A stretch of 64,000 nt of DNA from Rhodohalobacter sulfatireducens (GTDB lineage Bacteria > Bacteroidota > Rhodothermia > Balneolales > Balneolaceae), in contig NZ_JAKLWS010000010.1 in assembly GCF_022012475.1 (NCBI RefSeq), positions 1 through 64,000 of the forward strand, written 5' to 3'. How positions within the stretch are numbered: the stretch's first letter is position 1; each line of letters starts with the position of its first letter. The notes beneath the pieces are model-generated. The model searched no databases. It had not been told where the DNA came from and saw only the letters and a list, made by a program, of their open reading frames with translations. The translations under genes and the position numbers were made by a program. This document shows, piece by piece, positions 28,112-36,031 of the stretch.

Positions 28112-28477
28112 ATGAGCCGATCAGCTATCAGCGTTTTAGTTTATGGTATTTTTCTAGCTTTTAACGGAATAATGCTTCTTTTTGTACCGAATGCACTGTT
28201 AACTCCCCTGGGAATCGAACCCACATTTGAAGTCTGGGTCCGGCTTTCCGGAATATTACTGATGGCTATATCTGTCTATTACTTTTTAGCAGCCAGGTAT
28301 GAAATTATTGTAATCATGAAAGCGACTGCATTTATTCGTTTCACCATCATCTTTTTCTTTTCAGCATTTGCACTGCTTGATTTTGTTTCTCCAAACATCA
28401 TCATTATATCTGTTATTGACCTGCTGGGAGGTATTTGGACGTATGTGATGTTAAAAAATGAAGGACATTTTGAATGA
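28112..28477 (+). CDS. Small four-TM membrane protein, hypothetical
   Basis: The 121 residues consist almost entirely of four membrane segments: ISVLVYGIFLAFNGIMLLFV, VWVRLSGILLMAISVYYFLA, FIRFTIIFFFSAFALLDFV and IIIISVIDLLGGIWTYVML. The Arg in the second and third segments and the Asp residues in the third and fourth are buried charges that are probably functional. I do not recognise a named family. It is a single gene with a repeat-containing gap upstream and a decayed toxin-antitoxin locus downstream. Confidence 0.7.
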   Translation: MSRSAISVLVYGIFLAFNGIMLLFVPNALLTPLGIEPTFEVWVRLSGILLMAISVYYFLAARYEIIVIMKATAFIRFTIIFFFSAFALLDFVSPNIIIISVIDLLGGIWTYVMLKNEGHFE

Positions 28478-28755
28478 CAATAGCCCGGTATTTCGGTTAG
28501 GAAATTATGCAACCTGCGGATTTATTTAAGATGTTTTTCCCAATAATCCGGTTTTCGATTCATCTGCAAGATGCAAAAACCATGATCAATTCATCCCTGT
28601 AAACCTTGTATACAATCGCATAAGGGAATCAATTCAGAAAAATAAGCTTGGTTTGATGTAGATAAGGATGGCCTGCTTTGGGGAATTTTATAAGTCGCTG
28701 TACAGCATATTCAAACTCTTGAATAAAATCGTAGGAAAGCGTCAGATCAAATTGT

Positions 28756-28763
28756 TTATAATA
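28756..28763 (+). repeat. Target-site duplication, left copy (TTATAATA)
   Basis: This is an 8-bp direct repeat identical to 29038-29045 that borders the inserted element exactly outside its inverted ends. Only one copy is needed to rebuild the toxin reading frame. Confidence 0.75.
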
Positions 28764-29037
28764 ACGCGTTTACCGGTTAAGATTGTAAGAAATAAAACCC
28801 TATAGTTATCTGGAATGAGCTTTTTTAGCTATTGTCATTCCTCCCGACAGCGGTCGGGAAAAAGCACCCGAATCTTCCCCCTTCGACCTGTGCTCCGAAG
28901 CCTCTCCTTTGCGCAGGGTTACGGTGAGCATCTTTGGCGTAGGATGTAAGGGGGACTCAGGGGGATGATCAGCCTATAAAACATGCTTCGTATAATGAAT
29001 ACGACTATGGCTTTGTAAATTCAACTGGTAAACGCGT
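28764..29037. mobile_element. 274-bp MITE-like element with 15-bp inverted ends
   Basis: The ends are ACGCGTTTACCGGTT (28764-28778) and AACTGGTAAACGCGT (29023-29037), inverted repeats with one mismatch, flanked by 8-bp direct repeats. The element has no coding capacity. Its interior has a CCCGAC/GTCGGG hairpin (28843-28858) and blocks such as CTCCGAAGCCT and CGTAGGATGTAA that also occur in the repeat at 51978-52301. These are the features of a non-autonomous element mobilised by a transposase encoded elsewhere. The transposase family cannot be named; an 8-bp duplication limits the choices. Confidence 0.75.
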
Positions 29038-29045
29038 TTATAATA
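29038..29045 (+). repeat. Target-site duplication, right copy (TTATAATA)
   Basis: It matches 28756-28763 exactly and lies immediately outside the right inverted end of the inserted element. Confidence 0.75.
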
Positions 29046-29111
29046 ATCAACGATATCGTAAAACTTGGCCTCTGCCGCATTATCAAGTTCAAAGGCCATT
29101 TTGCTCATCGG

Positions 29112-29275
29112 TCAAGAAGTGCCTGCGCATTTTTTTACTTCAATCCAAGGTTTTGTAGAACTTTTACCTTGTTCATACCGGTCAATACGTTTTTTTGTTC
29201 TTCAGACCACGCTTCCTCAGATTCAAATTCCTTCTCTGGGTGAAGACTATTGATCAGCATATGTGCAAGTATCGC
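29112..29275 (-). pseudogene. Truncated and frameshifted antitoxin gene (addiction-module component)
   Basis: On the minus strand this reads AILAHMLINSLHPEKEFESE and then EAWSEEQ; a one-base deletion in an A-run shifts the frame, after which the homologous sequence continues as KKRIDRYEQGKSSTKPWIEV to a TGA at 29112-29114. It aligns directly with the intact antitoxin at 40308-40529 (AHMLIDSLQSEKEFNSEEAW, RIDRYEQSESSAKPWSEV). The N-terminal quarter is missing. It lies just upstream of the broken toxin, in normal antitoxin-toxin order. Confidence 0.72.
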
Positions 29276-29352
29276 ATAGTATCATCTGATAGACCCACCT
29301 CCCTTCCCTTCTTTTTTTCATTCTATCTGTTGACTAATTCATATTTTGAATG

Positions 29353-29375
29353 TACTTTGAAATAAAAAGTACTTT
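29353..29375 (+). promoter_or_regulatory. Putative operator of the winged-helix regulator (copy 1)
   Basis: The sequence TACTTTG-AAATA-AAAAGT-ACTTTG forms an imperfect palindrome plus a third half-site directly in front of the 29378 start codon. A nearly identical site (30441-30463) precedes the gene at 30551. The two sites bracket a small winged-helix regulator gene, so they are plausible autoregulatory operators. This is inferred from the shared motif and position. Confidence 0.55.
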
Positions 29376-29377
29376 GT

Positions 29378-29983
29378 ATGAATAAAGAACGGGACTACAT
29401 TCAAGATATCGCTGAGATACGCTCCATGATGGAGAAATCTTCCAAATTTTTATCTCTTTCTGGATGGGCCGGAATCATGGCCGGTATTTATGCACTGACG
29501 GGTGCTTACATCGCCTACCGTTTTTTTGATTTTTACCCGGATGAAATTTCATACAGCACCCCTGCCCTTACGAATGTAGTGAGTCTGGCGCTCATCATTT
29601 TGGTTGTGGCACTATTAACCGCCATATTTTTTTCATGGAGAAATGCGAACATCAATGGTGAAAACATATGGAATGCCACATCACGACGGTTACTGACCCA
29701 AATGGCAGTTCCTCTGTTCACTGGTGGAATTCTAATTCTAATTTTAATATCAAAAGGTTTGATTGGGCTAATCGCCCCATTCACACTCCTGTTTTACGGA
29801 CTTGCTCTATATAACGCTGGTAATACAACCATTTTTGAGGTCAGGCTGATGGGGTTTGTCCAGATCGCCCTCGGATTATTCAGCTCGGTTTTCCTTGAAT
29901 ACAGTTTGATATTTTGGGCAGTTGGATTTGGTTTGGTTCATATCATATATGGCATTTACATGCATTTCAGGTACGAACGGTGA
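29378..29983 (+). CDS. Membrane protein encoded with a winged-helix regulator
   Basis: The 201-residue protein has a hydrophilic amphipathic start (DYIQDIAEIRSMMEKSSKFL) and about six membrane segments, including GIMAGIYALTGAYIAYRFF, ALIILVVALLTAIFF, TGGILILILISKG and IFWAVGFGLVHIIYGIYM. It is translated from an ATG with no ribosome-binding site, just behind a palindromic motif. The gene lies 6 bp upstream of the regulator gene, so the two are co-transcribed. I cannot name a family; a sensory or envelope role alongside the regulator is conjecture. Confidence 0.7.
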   Translation: MNKERDYIQDIAEIRSMMEKSSKFLSLSGWAGIMAGIYALTGAYIAYRFFDFYPDEISYSTPALTNVVSLALIILVVALLTAIFFSWRNANINGENIWNATSRRLLTQMAVPLFTGGILILILISKGLIGLIAPFTLLFYGLALYNAGNTTIFEVRLMGFVQIALGLFSSVFLEYSLIFWAVGFGLVHIIYGIYMHFRYER

Positions 29984-29989
29984 GAAACA

Positions 29990-30289
29990 GTGAAATTATC
30001 ATTTGATGATCTACATAAAGCATTTGAAAGTCGCGTAAGACTTGGAATTATGTCTGCCCTGGCTGTGAACGACACATTGGATTTTACTTCACTGAAGGAA
30101 TTCTTAGATGTGACCGATGGGAACTTAGCGACTCATATTAAAAAATTGGAGAAGGAAAACTTTATCGGGATCAAAAAATCATTTATCGACAACAAACCAA
30201 ACACCAGGTACTATATGACTAAAGAGGGTAAGAAAGCCTTCGCCGATTACCTGGGCCTCATGGAACAGATTATTAAATCACAAAAATAG
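29990..30289 (+). CDS. Winged-helix transcriptional regulator (HTH_34/MarR-like, about 100 residues)
   Basis: The 99 residues form a single winged helix: RVRLGIMSALAVNDTLDFTS (first helices), FLDVTDGNLATHIKKLEKEN (recognition helix) and the wing IGIKKSFIDNKPNTRYYMTK, then a dimerisation helix. There is no sensor domain. The likely start is GTG at 29990, 6 bp after the upstream membrane-protein stop. Small regulators of this kind are often found in operons with membrane proteins and control their own operon. The two ACTTTG-N5-CAAAGT-like sites nearby are the candidate targets. Confidence 0.82.
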   Translation: MKLSFDDLHKAFESRVRLGIMSALAVNDTLDFTSLKEFLDVTDGNLATHIKKLEKENFIGIKKSFIDNKPNTRYYMTKEGKKAFADYLGLMEQIIKSQK

Positions 30290-30440
30290 ATGCTGAATAA
30301 ACAGTTCACCCCTTTACACGTTGTTAAGCTCCACTTTTCTTTCATCTTTGAAAAGGATACTTGCTCATTTGTTCACAGAACACCAACACTCAAGCCTGTA
30401 AAGCAGGATCATCGCAACATGTAAAAAAATTTATATCATA

Positions 30441-30463
30441 ACTTTGAATTACAAAGTACTTTC
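30441..30463 (+). promoter_or_regulatory. Putative operator of the winged-helix regulator (copy 2)
   Basis: ACTTTG-AATTA-CAAAGT is a perfect 6-bp inverted repeat with a 5-bp spacer, followed directly by ACTTT. It matches the motif at 29353-29375 and lies about 90 bp upstream of the membrane-protein gene at 30551. Confidence 0.55.
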
Positions 30464-30550
30464 TATCTTCAAATAACTTCTTGTTCCCAATTCAGCCGGA
30501 AAACAAACCAATAAAGCCCAGCTTTATTAAACCTAAATGGAATACATTCA

Positions 30551-31660
30551 ATGTCAACACCAACCCAACTCACCGAATCAACAAAAACATACAAGGAAGC
30601 CATTATTGTCTTTGCCCTGGCAACAACAGCGGCTCTGTTCATTAAATTACCCGATCTTTTAGGATTTGATACAAACCAAAATGAAGTTTTTTACATCCAG
30701 AATTTCAGCTTTTTCGTTCTCCCGCTCCTTGTCATTTACTTTACCTGGAAACGAAGCCCTGGAATTCGAACTCTCTCTTGGTTGACCTTTGCTTTTGTGG
30801 CAGCAATTCTATTCGCCAACACCTATCCGTTTGAAACGTCCGGTGATACGATCATACTTACTTCATTGCATATGCCAATTGCACTATGGTTGCTTGTGGG
30901 AATAGCGTATACAGGCGGTAAATGGAATCAGATTAGCGCTCGTATGGATTTTATACGATTCTCCGGTGAACTGTTCATCTACTATGTCCTTATCGCCCTC
31001 GGTGGCGGGGTTTTGATGGCATTAATGGCATTCATATTCCAAACCATCGCCATCGATATTGAACCTCTCTTTGAATCATGGATACTTCCCTGCGGATCGG
31101 TTGGTGCTTTAATTATCGCCGCCTGGCTGGTGGAGATAAAAAAAGGTGCAGCCGAAAACTTTGCGCCTATGCTGGCACGACTCTTTACACCACTTTTTGC
31201 TGTCGTACTGCTTTCATTCCTGGGTACGCTGATTTGGACCGGACGCACCATGGAAATAGAACGTGATGTACTTATTGCTCTGGATCTGCTTCTTGTGGTG
31301 GTACTGGGTCTTTTGCTCTATTCCATCTCAGCCCGGCGGGTAGATTCTACTCCAGGGATAATTGATTTTGTTCGGATCGTTCTACTGGTGAGCGCTTTAA
31401 TCGTTGACTTGATTGCGCTCTGGAGTATTGGCGGAAGAATTTCCGAACTCGGCTTAACACCGAATCGCATCGTGGCACTGGGTTTAAACCTGATTCTCCT
31501 TATCAACTTAAGTGGGTCTGCCCTGCTCTATATCCGGTATATACTAAAACAGGGATCTTACAATCGTCTCGAAAAATGGCAAAGCGATTACCTGCCGGTC
31601 TATGCTATTTGGGCAGCTCTTGTTGTGATATTCATTCCACCCCTCTTTAGCTATGCCTGA
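30551..31660 (+). CDS. Polytopic membrane protein (DUF4153-like)
   Basis: The 369 residues form about ten membrane segments separated by short loops, for example FALATTAALFIKLPDLLGF, LIALGGGVLMALMAFIF, LFAVVLLSFLGTLIWTG and LIALDLLLVVVLGLLLYS. The overall layout, with a short hydrophilic start and the conserved-looking WKRSPGIRTLSW and LVEIKKGAAENF loops, resembles DUF4153 proteins, but I hold the family name loosely. It is preceded by the same palindromic motif as the regulator operon, so it probably belongs to that regulon. The function is unknown. Confidence 0.65.
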   Translation: MSTPTQLTESTKTYKEAIIVFALATTAALFIKLPDLLGFDTNQNEVFYIQNFSFFVLPLLVIYFTWKRSPGIRTLSWLTFAFVAAILFANTYPFETSGDTIILTSLHMPIALWLLVGIAYTGGKWNQISARMDFIRFSGELFIYYVLIALGGGVLMALMAFIFQTIAIDIEPLFESWILPCGSVGALIIAAWLVEIKKGAAENFAPMLARLFTPLFAVVLLSFLGTLIWTGRTMEIERDVLIALDLLLVVVLGLLLYSISARRVDSTPGIIDFVRIVLLVSALIVDLIALWSIGGRISELGLTPNRIVALGLNLILLINLSGSALLYIRYILKQGSYNRLEKWQSDYLPVYAIWAALVVIFIPPLFSYA

Positions 31661-32336
31661 TGAAACATATTAATCCCTGATTGGGCAGGTTAGTTACCTA
31701 TGAAGTGCGCCCCCGGACGAATGACATTTTATAACACCAGCAGTTTCAACTACTTAACTCAAACGCTGGAATAATCTGCCCAATTTTGCTTATCAACCAT
31801 TAATGAGTCCGCAATGGATTATCGATCACATAAATATGTAGAGTAACAATTAGAATAAGATGATTACCTCTGCACCAAAATGAGCCTGACACAACGCCGG
31901 AGTGTTTGGGAGCTGGATGCATTGACAAAACCCCACCATTACCCGGGTGATTACATTTGCGGCCATCCATTTTTTGAAAATCTGCAGGACGCATCCGATC
32001 ATAAGATCTATTCAGAAGAACTCTTCCCCGGCTTTGATGCACTTTTTATTCAGAGAAGATATTCACCGTAATGTTTCAATTATAGCTTATTATTCATTTA
32101 ACCTGAATAAAATCGAATATTTGACTTTTTTTGGCGATTTTATTCTATTCAATCAAATAAATGAGCCGTTATCCTGAAACGGATAAATAGCTAAAAACAC
32201 AGCAACTAACCAACGAATCTCAATTAGCATTAAAACAGCAGCAGCCTACCTGAACGGCTCAAGAAATCCCGGAAATACAAGGGGCATCTACTGAAGGCAT
32301 CTCCGTTGTTTTACGAAATTGGAACGATCCTGGACC
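31661..32336. other. 676-bp gap with a perfect 11-bp inverted repeat
   Basis: GAATAAAATCG at 32105-32115 pairs exactly with CGATTTTATTC at 32135-32145 around a 19-base loop containing a T-run. It is not directly behind a gene, so it is unlikely to be a terminator. Open frames of 60-80 codons occur on both strands around 31800-32070 but have no family resemblance. Confidence 0.4.
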
Positions 32337-33185
32337 ATGAATTTTACATCTGAACACCTAAAAAACGCAGATACAAGAAATGATCTCATCAAAATTGCAA
32401 AAAAGAACGGTATACCTGTTCAAAAAACACTGGATAAATTACGGTATGAAGCTGAACTAAAGCAGTTGCAAATTGAGATGGTGAATCTTCAAAAATGGAT
32501 AGCCAAAAAGAAGAAACGACTTGCAATTATTTTTGAAGGACGAGACGCTGCCGGCAAGGGTGGATCCATCAAACGGCTTAAACAGCATCTCAATCCACGG
32601 TCATCCAGGGTGGTCGCTTTGTCAAAACCAACAGAAGTTGAAAGAGGGCAATGGTATTTTCGAAGGTATATCAAAGTACTGCCCAACCCGGGTGAGATTG
32701 TATTTTTTGACCGAAGCTGGTACAACCGTGCTGTTGTGGAACCTGTGATGGGTTTTTGTAATGAGGAGGAGTATGAACAGTTTATTGTTCAGGTACCTGA
32801 ATTTGAACACCTGCTTTACGAAGACAATCTCATTATGATCAAGTTTTGGTTTTCAATTTCAAAGGATGAGCAGCAGGAGCGATTCGAATCCCGACTGCAA
32901 AACCCGTTGAAACAGTGGAAATACAGTCCCGTTGATATGAAAGGCCAGGAGCTTTGGGATCGCTATACCTATTACAAAGAACAGATGTTCAGTAAGACCC
33001 ACACTAATTTCAGTCCCTGGATTATCGTAAAAGCCAACAGTAAAAAGAAAGCCAGGCTGGAAAGTATGAGATATATACTTTCGAAATTTAATTACGAAGG
33101 GAAAGGTGAATCGGACACAACTCTACTTCCGGATCCTAATATTGTGATGAGATACCATCGAAGTGCAACTCAAATTGATATCTAA
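32337..33185 (+). CDS. ppk2: Polyphosphate kinase 2 family protein (first of a tandem pair)
   Basis: PPK2 enzymes move phosphate between inorganic polyphosphate and nucleotides. Visible motifs are Walker A FEGRDAAGKGGSIKRL (about residues 66-81), Walker B with lid residues EIVFFDRSWYNRAVVEP (about 120-136), and KFWFSISKDEQQERFESR near the lid module. ATG 32337 is chosen over a TTG at 32319. The protein is 282 residues. The neighbouring gene, 14 bp downstream, encodes a second PPK2, so the two are surely co-transcribed. Substrate class (AMP, ADP or GDP) cannot be set from sequence alone. Confidence 0.9.
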   Translation: MNFTSEHLKNADTRNDLIKIAKKNGIPVQKTLDKLRYEAELKQLQIEMVNLQKWIAKKKKRLAIIFEGRDAAGKGGSIKRLKQHLNPRSSRVVALSKPTEVERGQWYFRRYIKVLPNPGEIVFFDRSWYNRAVVEPVMGFCNEEEYEQFIVQVPEFEHLLYEDNLIMIKFWFSISKDEQQERFESRLQNPLKQWKYSPVDMKGQELWDRYTYYKEQMFSKTHTNFSPWIIVKANSKKKARLESMRYILSKFNYEGKGESDTTLLPDPNIVMRYHRSATQIDI

Positions 33186-33199
33186 ATAATTTTTACAGG

Positions 33200-33964
33200 A
33201 TGAAACTAACAGATAAAGAGATCGAGCTCCTGAACTCCAAAGATGGCTTTTATGCCCTTCTTAAAAGGAAAAAGCTTAATATCAGAAAGTCTTTGAAGGA
33301 GGCTAAATATGCCCATGAAATGAACAAAAAGCAGGAAGAGATGATCAAACTGCAAAGCTGGGTTATAGAAAATGATAAAAAAGTGGTCATTGTTTTTGAA
33401 GGCAGGGATGCAGCCGGAAAAGGTGGAGCTATTCGTCGCCTGACGGAGCGCATCAACCCAAGACACTTTCGCAGTGTTGCTTTGAATATTCCTTCTGACG
33501 ATGAGCAAAAACAATGGTTTTTCCAAAGATACATTAACCAGTTACCCAACCCCGGGGAGATTGTCCTGTTCGACCGGAGCTGGTATAACAGGGCGGTCGT
33601 TGAACCGGTCAATGGTTTTTGCACCGAAGAGGAATACCGGGTTTTTATGTCCCAGGTTAATCAATTTGAGAAGATGTTGGTTCAATCCAATACGTACCTG
33701 GTGAAGTTTTACTTTTCCATCACAAAAAAAGAACAGGCCCGGCGGTTTAAAGACATCAAAAAAAGTCCGTTAAAACGCTGGAAAATGACCGCCGTAGATG
33801 AAAGAGCACAAGATCTTTGGGACTCTTACACAGAGTACAAGGAAAAAATGTTTGAAGTCACCAATTCAGAACATGCACCATGGAGAATAATCGATGCCAA
33901 CAATAAAAGGTATGCACGACTTGAGGCTATCAAACATATTCTAAAAACAATTCCCTACGAGTAA
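33200..33964 (+). CDS. ppk2: Polyphosphate kinase 2 family protein (second of a tandem pair)
   Basis: The 254 residues repeat the PPK2 layout of the upstream gene: Walker A FEGRDAAGKGGAIRRL, Walker B EIVLFDRSWYNRAVVEP, and KFYFSITKKEQARRF. Compared with the first copy, it is about 30 residues shorter and lacks the C-terminal tail. The two proteins are clearly paralogous but diverged (for example SSRVVALSKPTEVE against HFRSVALNIPSDDE), so they probably have different nucleotide preferences or form a mixed oligomer. The 378 bp that follow contain no gene that I recognise, only a 17-bp block (34202-34218) that recurs inverted at 57602-57618. Confidence 0.9.
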   Translation: MKLTDKEIELLNSKDGFYALLKRKKLNIRKSLKEAKYAHEMNKKQEEMIKLQSWVIENDKKVVIVFEGRDAAGKGGAIRRLTERINPRHFRSVALNIPSDDEQKQWFFQRYINQLPNPGEIVLFDRSWYNRAVVEPVNGFCTEEEYRVFMSQVNQFEKMLVQSNTYLVKFYFSITKKEQARRFKDIKKSPLKRWKMTAVDERAQDLWDSYTEYKEKMFEVTNSEHAPWRIIDANNKRYARLEAIKHILKTIPYE

Positions 33965-34342
33965 AAACTCTCCCTACACTTAACTTTTTTAACTGATCCA
34001 GACAATCGGGACAATTAACAGAATGATGAATGTCCATCGACATTCCCCTTCTACTGTTGTCAAGATTCAATATCCGGATTCCAACCGGGTTAATGGGTAC
34101 TATTTGTTAAACGACAGATCTGTCCAAACGGTTTTGAGATCAAAAAATGTCTTCTCTTGCAGGCCTTCAGCATGCTTTATTAATAAATAAAAAGGGTACA
34201 GGTGAGTCAACTACGCCAGCAGGCTTTCTTGACCGAGGACGCTTCGCTTAATACATGCACCAGATGAGTTTACGATTGACATAGTAAATGTTTTCCAATT
34301 GCAGAAACGTTTTGGAAAGCTGTTTTTAAATAAATGAACCCT
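33965..34342. other. 378-bp gap with a 17-bp shared block
   Basis: GTGAGTCAACTACGCCA at 34202-34218 recurs in opposite orientation at 57602-57618, within another repeat-rich gap. Nothing else is recognisable. Confidence 0.4.
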
Positions 34343-35008
34343 TCATGTTGGCTCTAACTGATTTTTGAGCTCAATGAGTTTCTCCTTATGCCTCACCATT
34401 TCAGACAGTTTACCCTCATAGGTTTTTATCTCTGAAATTTTCGGAAAATGTACTTTTTGCTTGATATAGGAATAGGAAAGTGTAATAGGAATGTAGTTCA
34501 GCAATAAAATCAAAAGCTGAAGAATATCCGTTTTAACGGGTTTTAAGCCAAACCGGGCTGCAGTTTTATCATTGATGATATAGGAAGTTCCACGAATTTG
34601 AAGGTCTCCCCTACTCTTATTCTCGTGTTCCGAGATAAAACGTAATAAGCCAAGTATATAGCCATACAACACAAATCTTGTCCGGTTCCGCCCTTTCAAA
34701 TCCGAAGTGATGGTGAACAGATAATCAAACAGAGTCCCGCCGTGAACAACCACCTTGCCATTCCTTTCTGGCTCAGTGATGAATAATGGAGAATAGTAAA
34801 TAAATTTTCCGTTTTTTCTGCCCATAGGAAGGTCTATAAACGGTGCGGTAATCAAAATAGCAAAGGGGATGAGCCCTGCAAGCAGATATAATCCTGTGAG
34901 GTAGCATATCAACAAAATGAGAGAACTTACCAGGAATAGGAGCAGCCCAGTTTTCCAAAGAAACTTTTGTTGTTCAGAGTCTGATTTTTGAAAGAATTGA
35001 TGTTTCAT
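34343..35008 (-). CDS. Membrane protein with two N-terminal TM segments, hypothetical
   Basis: The 221-residue product has a hydrophilic start (FFQKSDSEQQKFLWK), a tight pair of membrane segments (TGLLLFLVSSLILLICYLTG and LYLLAGLIPFAILITAPFI), then a soluble part with an apparent strand-rich stretch (GKFIYYSPLFITEPERNGKV) and a second hydrophobic stretch (ILQLLILLLNYIPITLSYSY). The C-terminus is a charged coiled-coil-like helix (SEMVRHKEKLIELKNQ). I do not recognise a family. It diverges from the gene at 35178. Confidence 0.65.
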   Translation of the reverse strand: MKHQFFQKSDSEQQKFLWKTGLLLFLVSSLILLICYLTGLYLLAGLIPFAILITAPFIDLPMGRKNGKFIYYSPLFITEPERNGKVVVHGGTLFDYLFTITSDLKGRNRTRFVLYGYILGLLRFISEHENKSRGDLQIRGTSYIINDKTAARFGLKPVKTDILQLLILLLNYIPITLSYSYIKQKVHFPKISEIKTYEGKLSEMVRHKEKLIELKNQLEPT

Positions 35009-35177
35009 TCTTTTAATAAAGTAAAATGGTTTATCCGAAATGATTTGCCAAACTGACGAAAACAGAGCGGAACCACAAATTCAATATTTATATATAGTTT
35101 TGGCTCGTATCTCACCCCTTGCTCACCACTAAATTAATCATTACCATTTCCATAAATCTCAAACAAGCGGGAGAACC

Positions 35178-35612
35178 ATGAATGATAAGGATGCACTTTT
35201 AAAAAAAATAAACACAAAACGAGGGGAGGTATCTGATTATCTAAAAAAGAATGAGCCAAGACATTCCCGGTACATTACCATCTCAATCGTGGCCGGTGCA
35301 TTAGCTGCAGCACTGACAGCCGGCCCCGGTGTGGGAGGCCCCGGTTTTATCGAATCTGCAAAGGGTGTGATATCATTTGGTATTCCTGTATGGCAAGTGC
35401 TCTGTTTAGTGGCTACCCTCTTATCCATGTCTGCTGTCATTGCAAACGGATTGTTAAAAGCCCGTGATCTAACCTCGAAAATTACCCAGGTTCGCGGCTG
35501 CGATGCCAAACTTGAAGGACTGGAAACCATGCTTGAGTTTGAACAGATAGATCTAAAACAAGCAACTTCGCTTTATACACAGTATCTGACCGAGATTCCG
35601 CATATAAGGTGA
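35178..35612 (+). CDS. Small two-TM protein with flanking helices, hypothetical
   Basis: The 144 residues begin with a charged helix (MNDKDALLKKINTKRGEVSD), followed by two membrane segments (ITISIVAGALAAALTAGPGV and WQVLCLVATLLSMSAVIANG) and a long C-terminal helix (KITQVRGCDAKLEGLETMLE). The pattern resembles the SLATT group of small membrane proteins, some of which act as pore effectors in defence systems, but that resemblance is loose and no nucleotide-processing partner gene is adjacent. The start ATG follows GGGAGAACC, a weak ribosome-binding site. Confidence 0.6.
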   Translation: MNDKDALLKKINTKRGEVSDYLKKNEPRHSRYITISIVAGALAAALTAGPGVGGPGFIESAKGVISFGIPVWQVLCLVATLLSMSAVIANGLLKARDLTSKITQVRGCDAKLEGLETMLEFEQIDLKQATSLYTQYLTEIPHIR

Positions 35613-36031
35613 TTGATCTCTGAATGGAGATTCATTCTGCGAATTCAGATCTCGGGTCTTAGATCAAATAGCCAAGCTCGCATATCCTAAATATTATATC
35701 ATTTTTTCTATACCAGATTCCCCCTGGTTACCAATCCTGAATCTATATCTGCATTCCACAATTTTTTTATATATAATTTCTCCAGTGTTGACAAAACCTA
35801 AATCCATGGTTTAGCGGTTTAAATAGAATTTAGTATGATTATCCGGAATAATAAGTTAAACCAGCTATCATTTTACTTAATGTAGCCCTATAGCGTTTGA
35901 GATATCGTTTTTTTAAGATCAACACTTGTACTGGATTACAATTATGTAAGTTGATCAGAATTATTACATTTCTGCCGAATACAATTAAATGTTAAGTCTA
36001 CCTATAATACTGTTTCTTTAATTAATTTTTT
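35613..36031. other. 419-bp gap beginning with a gene-end repeat
   Basis: TTGATCTCTGAATGGAGAT at 35613-35631, directly behind the stop at 35612, matches 38356-38374 (18 of 19 bases), which lies close behind the stop at 38339. The rest is A/T rich and should contain the promoter of the GMC oxidoreductase gene. Confidence 0.45.

Larger units (their letters stand above)
28522..29108 (-). pseudogene. ParE/RelE-type toxin gene split by a small inserted element
   Basis: Read on the minus strand from ATG 29108, the first 23 codons give MSKMAFELDNAAEAKFYDIV and then DYY. The frame is then interrupted by the element at 28764-29037. Removing the element and one copy of the 8-bp duplication restores DYYKQFDLTLSYDFIQEFEY without a frame change, then LIKFPKAGHP. 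Two further lesions follow: TGA in place of an Arg codon (LN*FPYAIVYKVYRDE) and a one-base deletion before MNRKPDYWEKHLK. FPYAIVY and RKPDYWEKHLK are hallmark ParE segments, shared with the intact toxin at 40929. The gene is dead. Confidence 0.8.

Noticed and set aside
35178-35612. SLATT-type defence effector
   Set aside because: The two-TM layout is suggestive, but no nucleotidyltransferase or other defence partner is adjacent, so it was kept as hypothetical.
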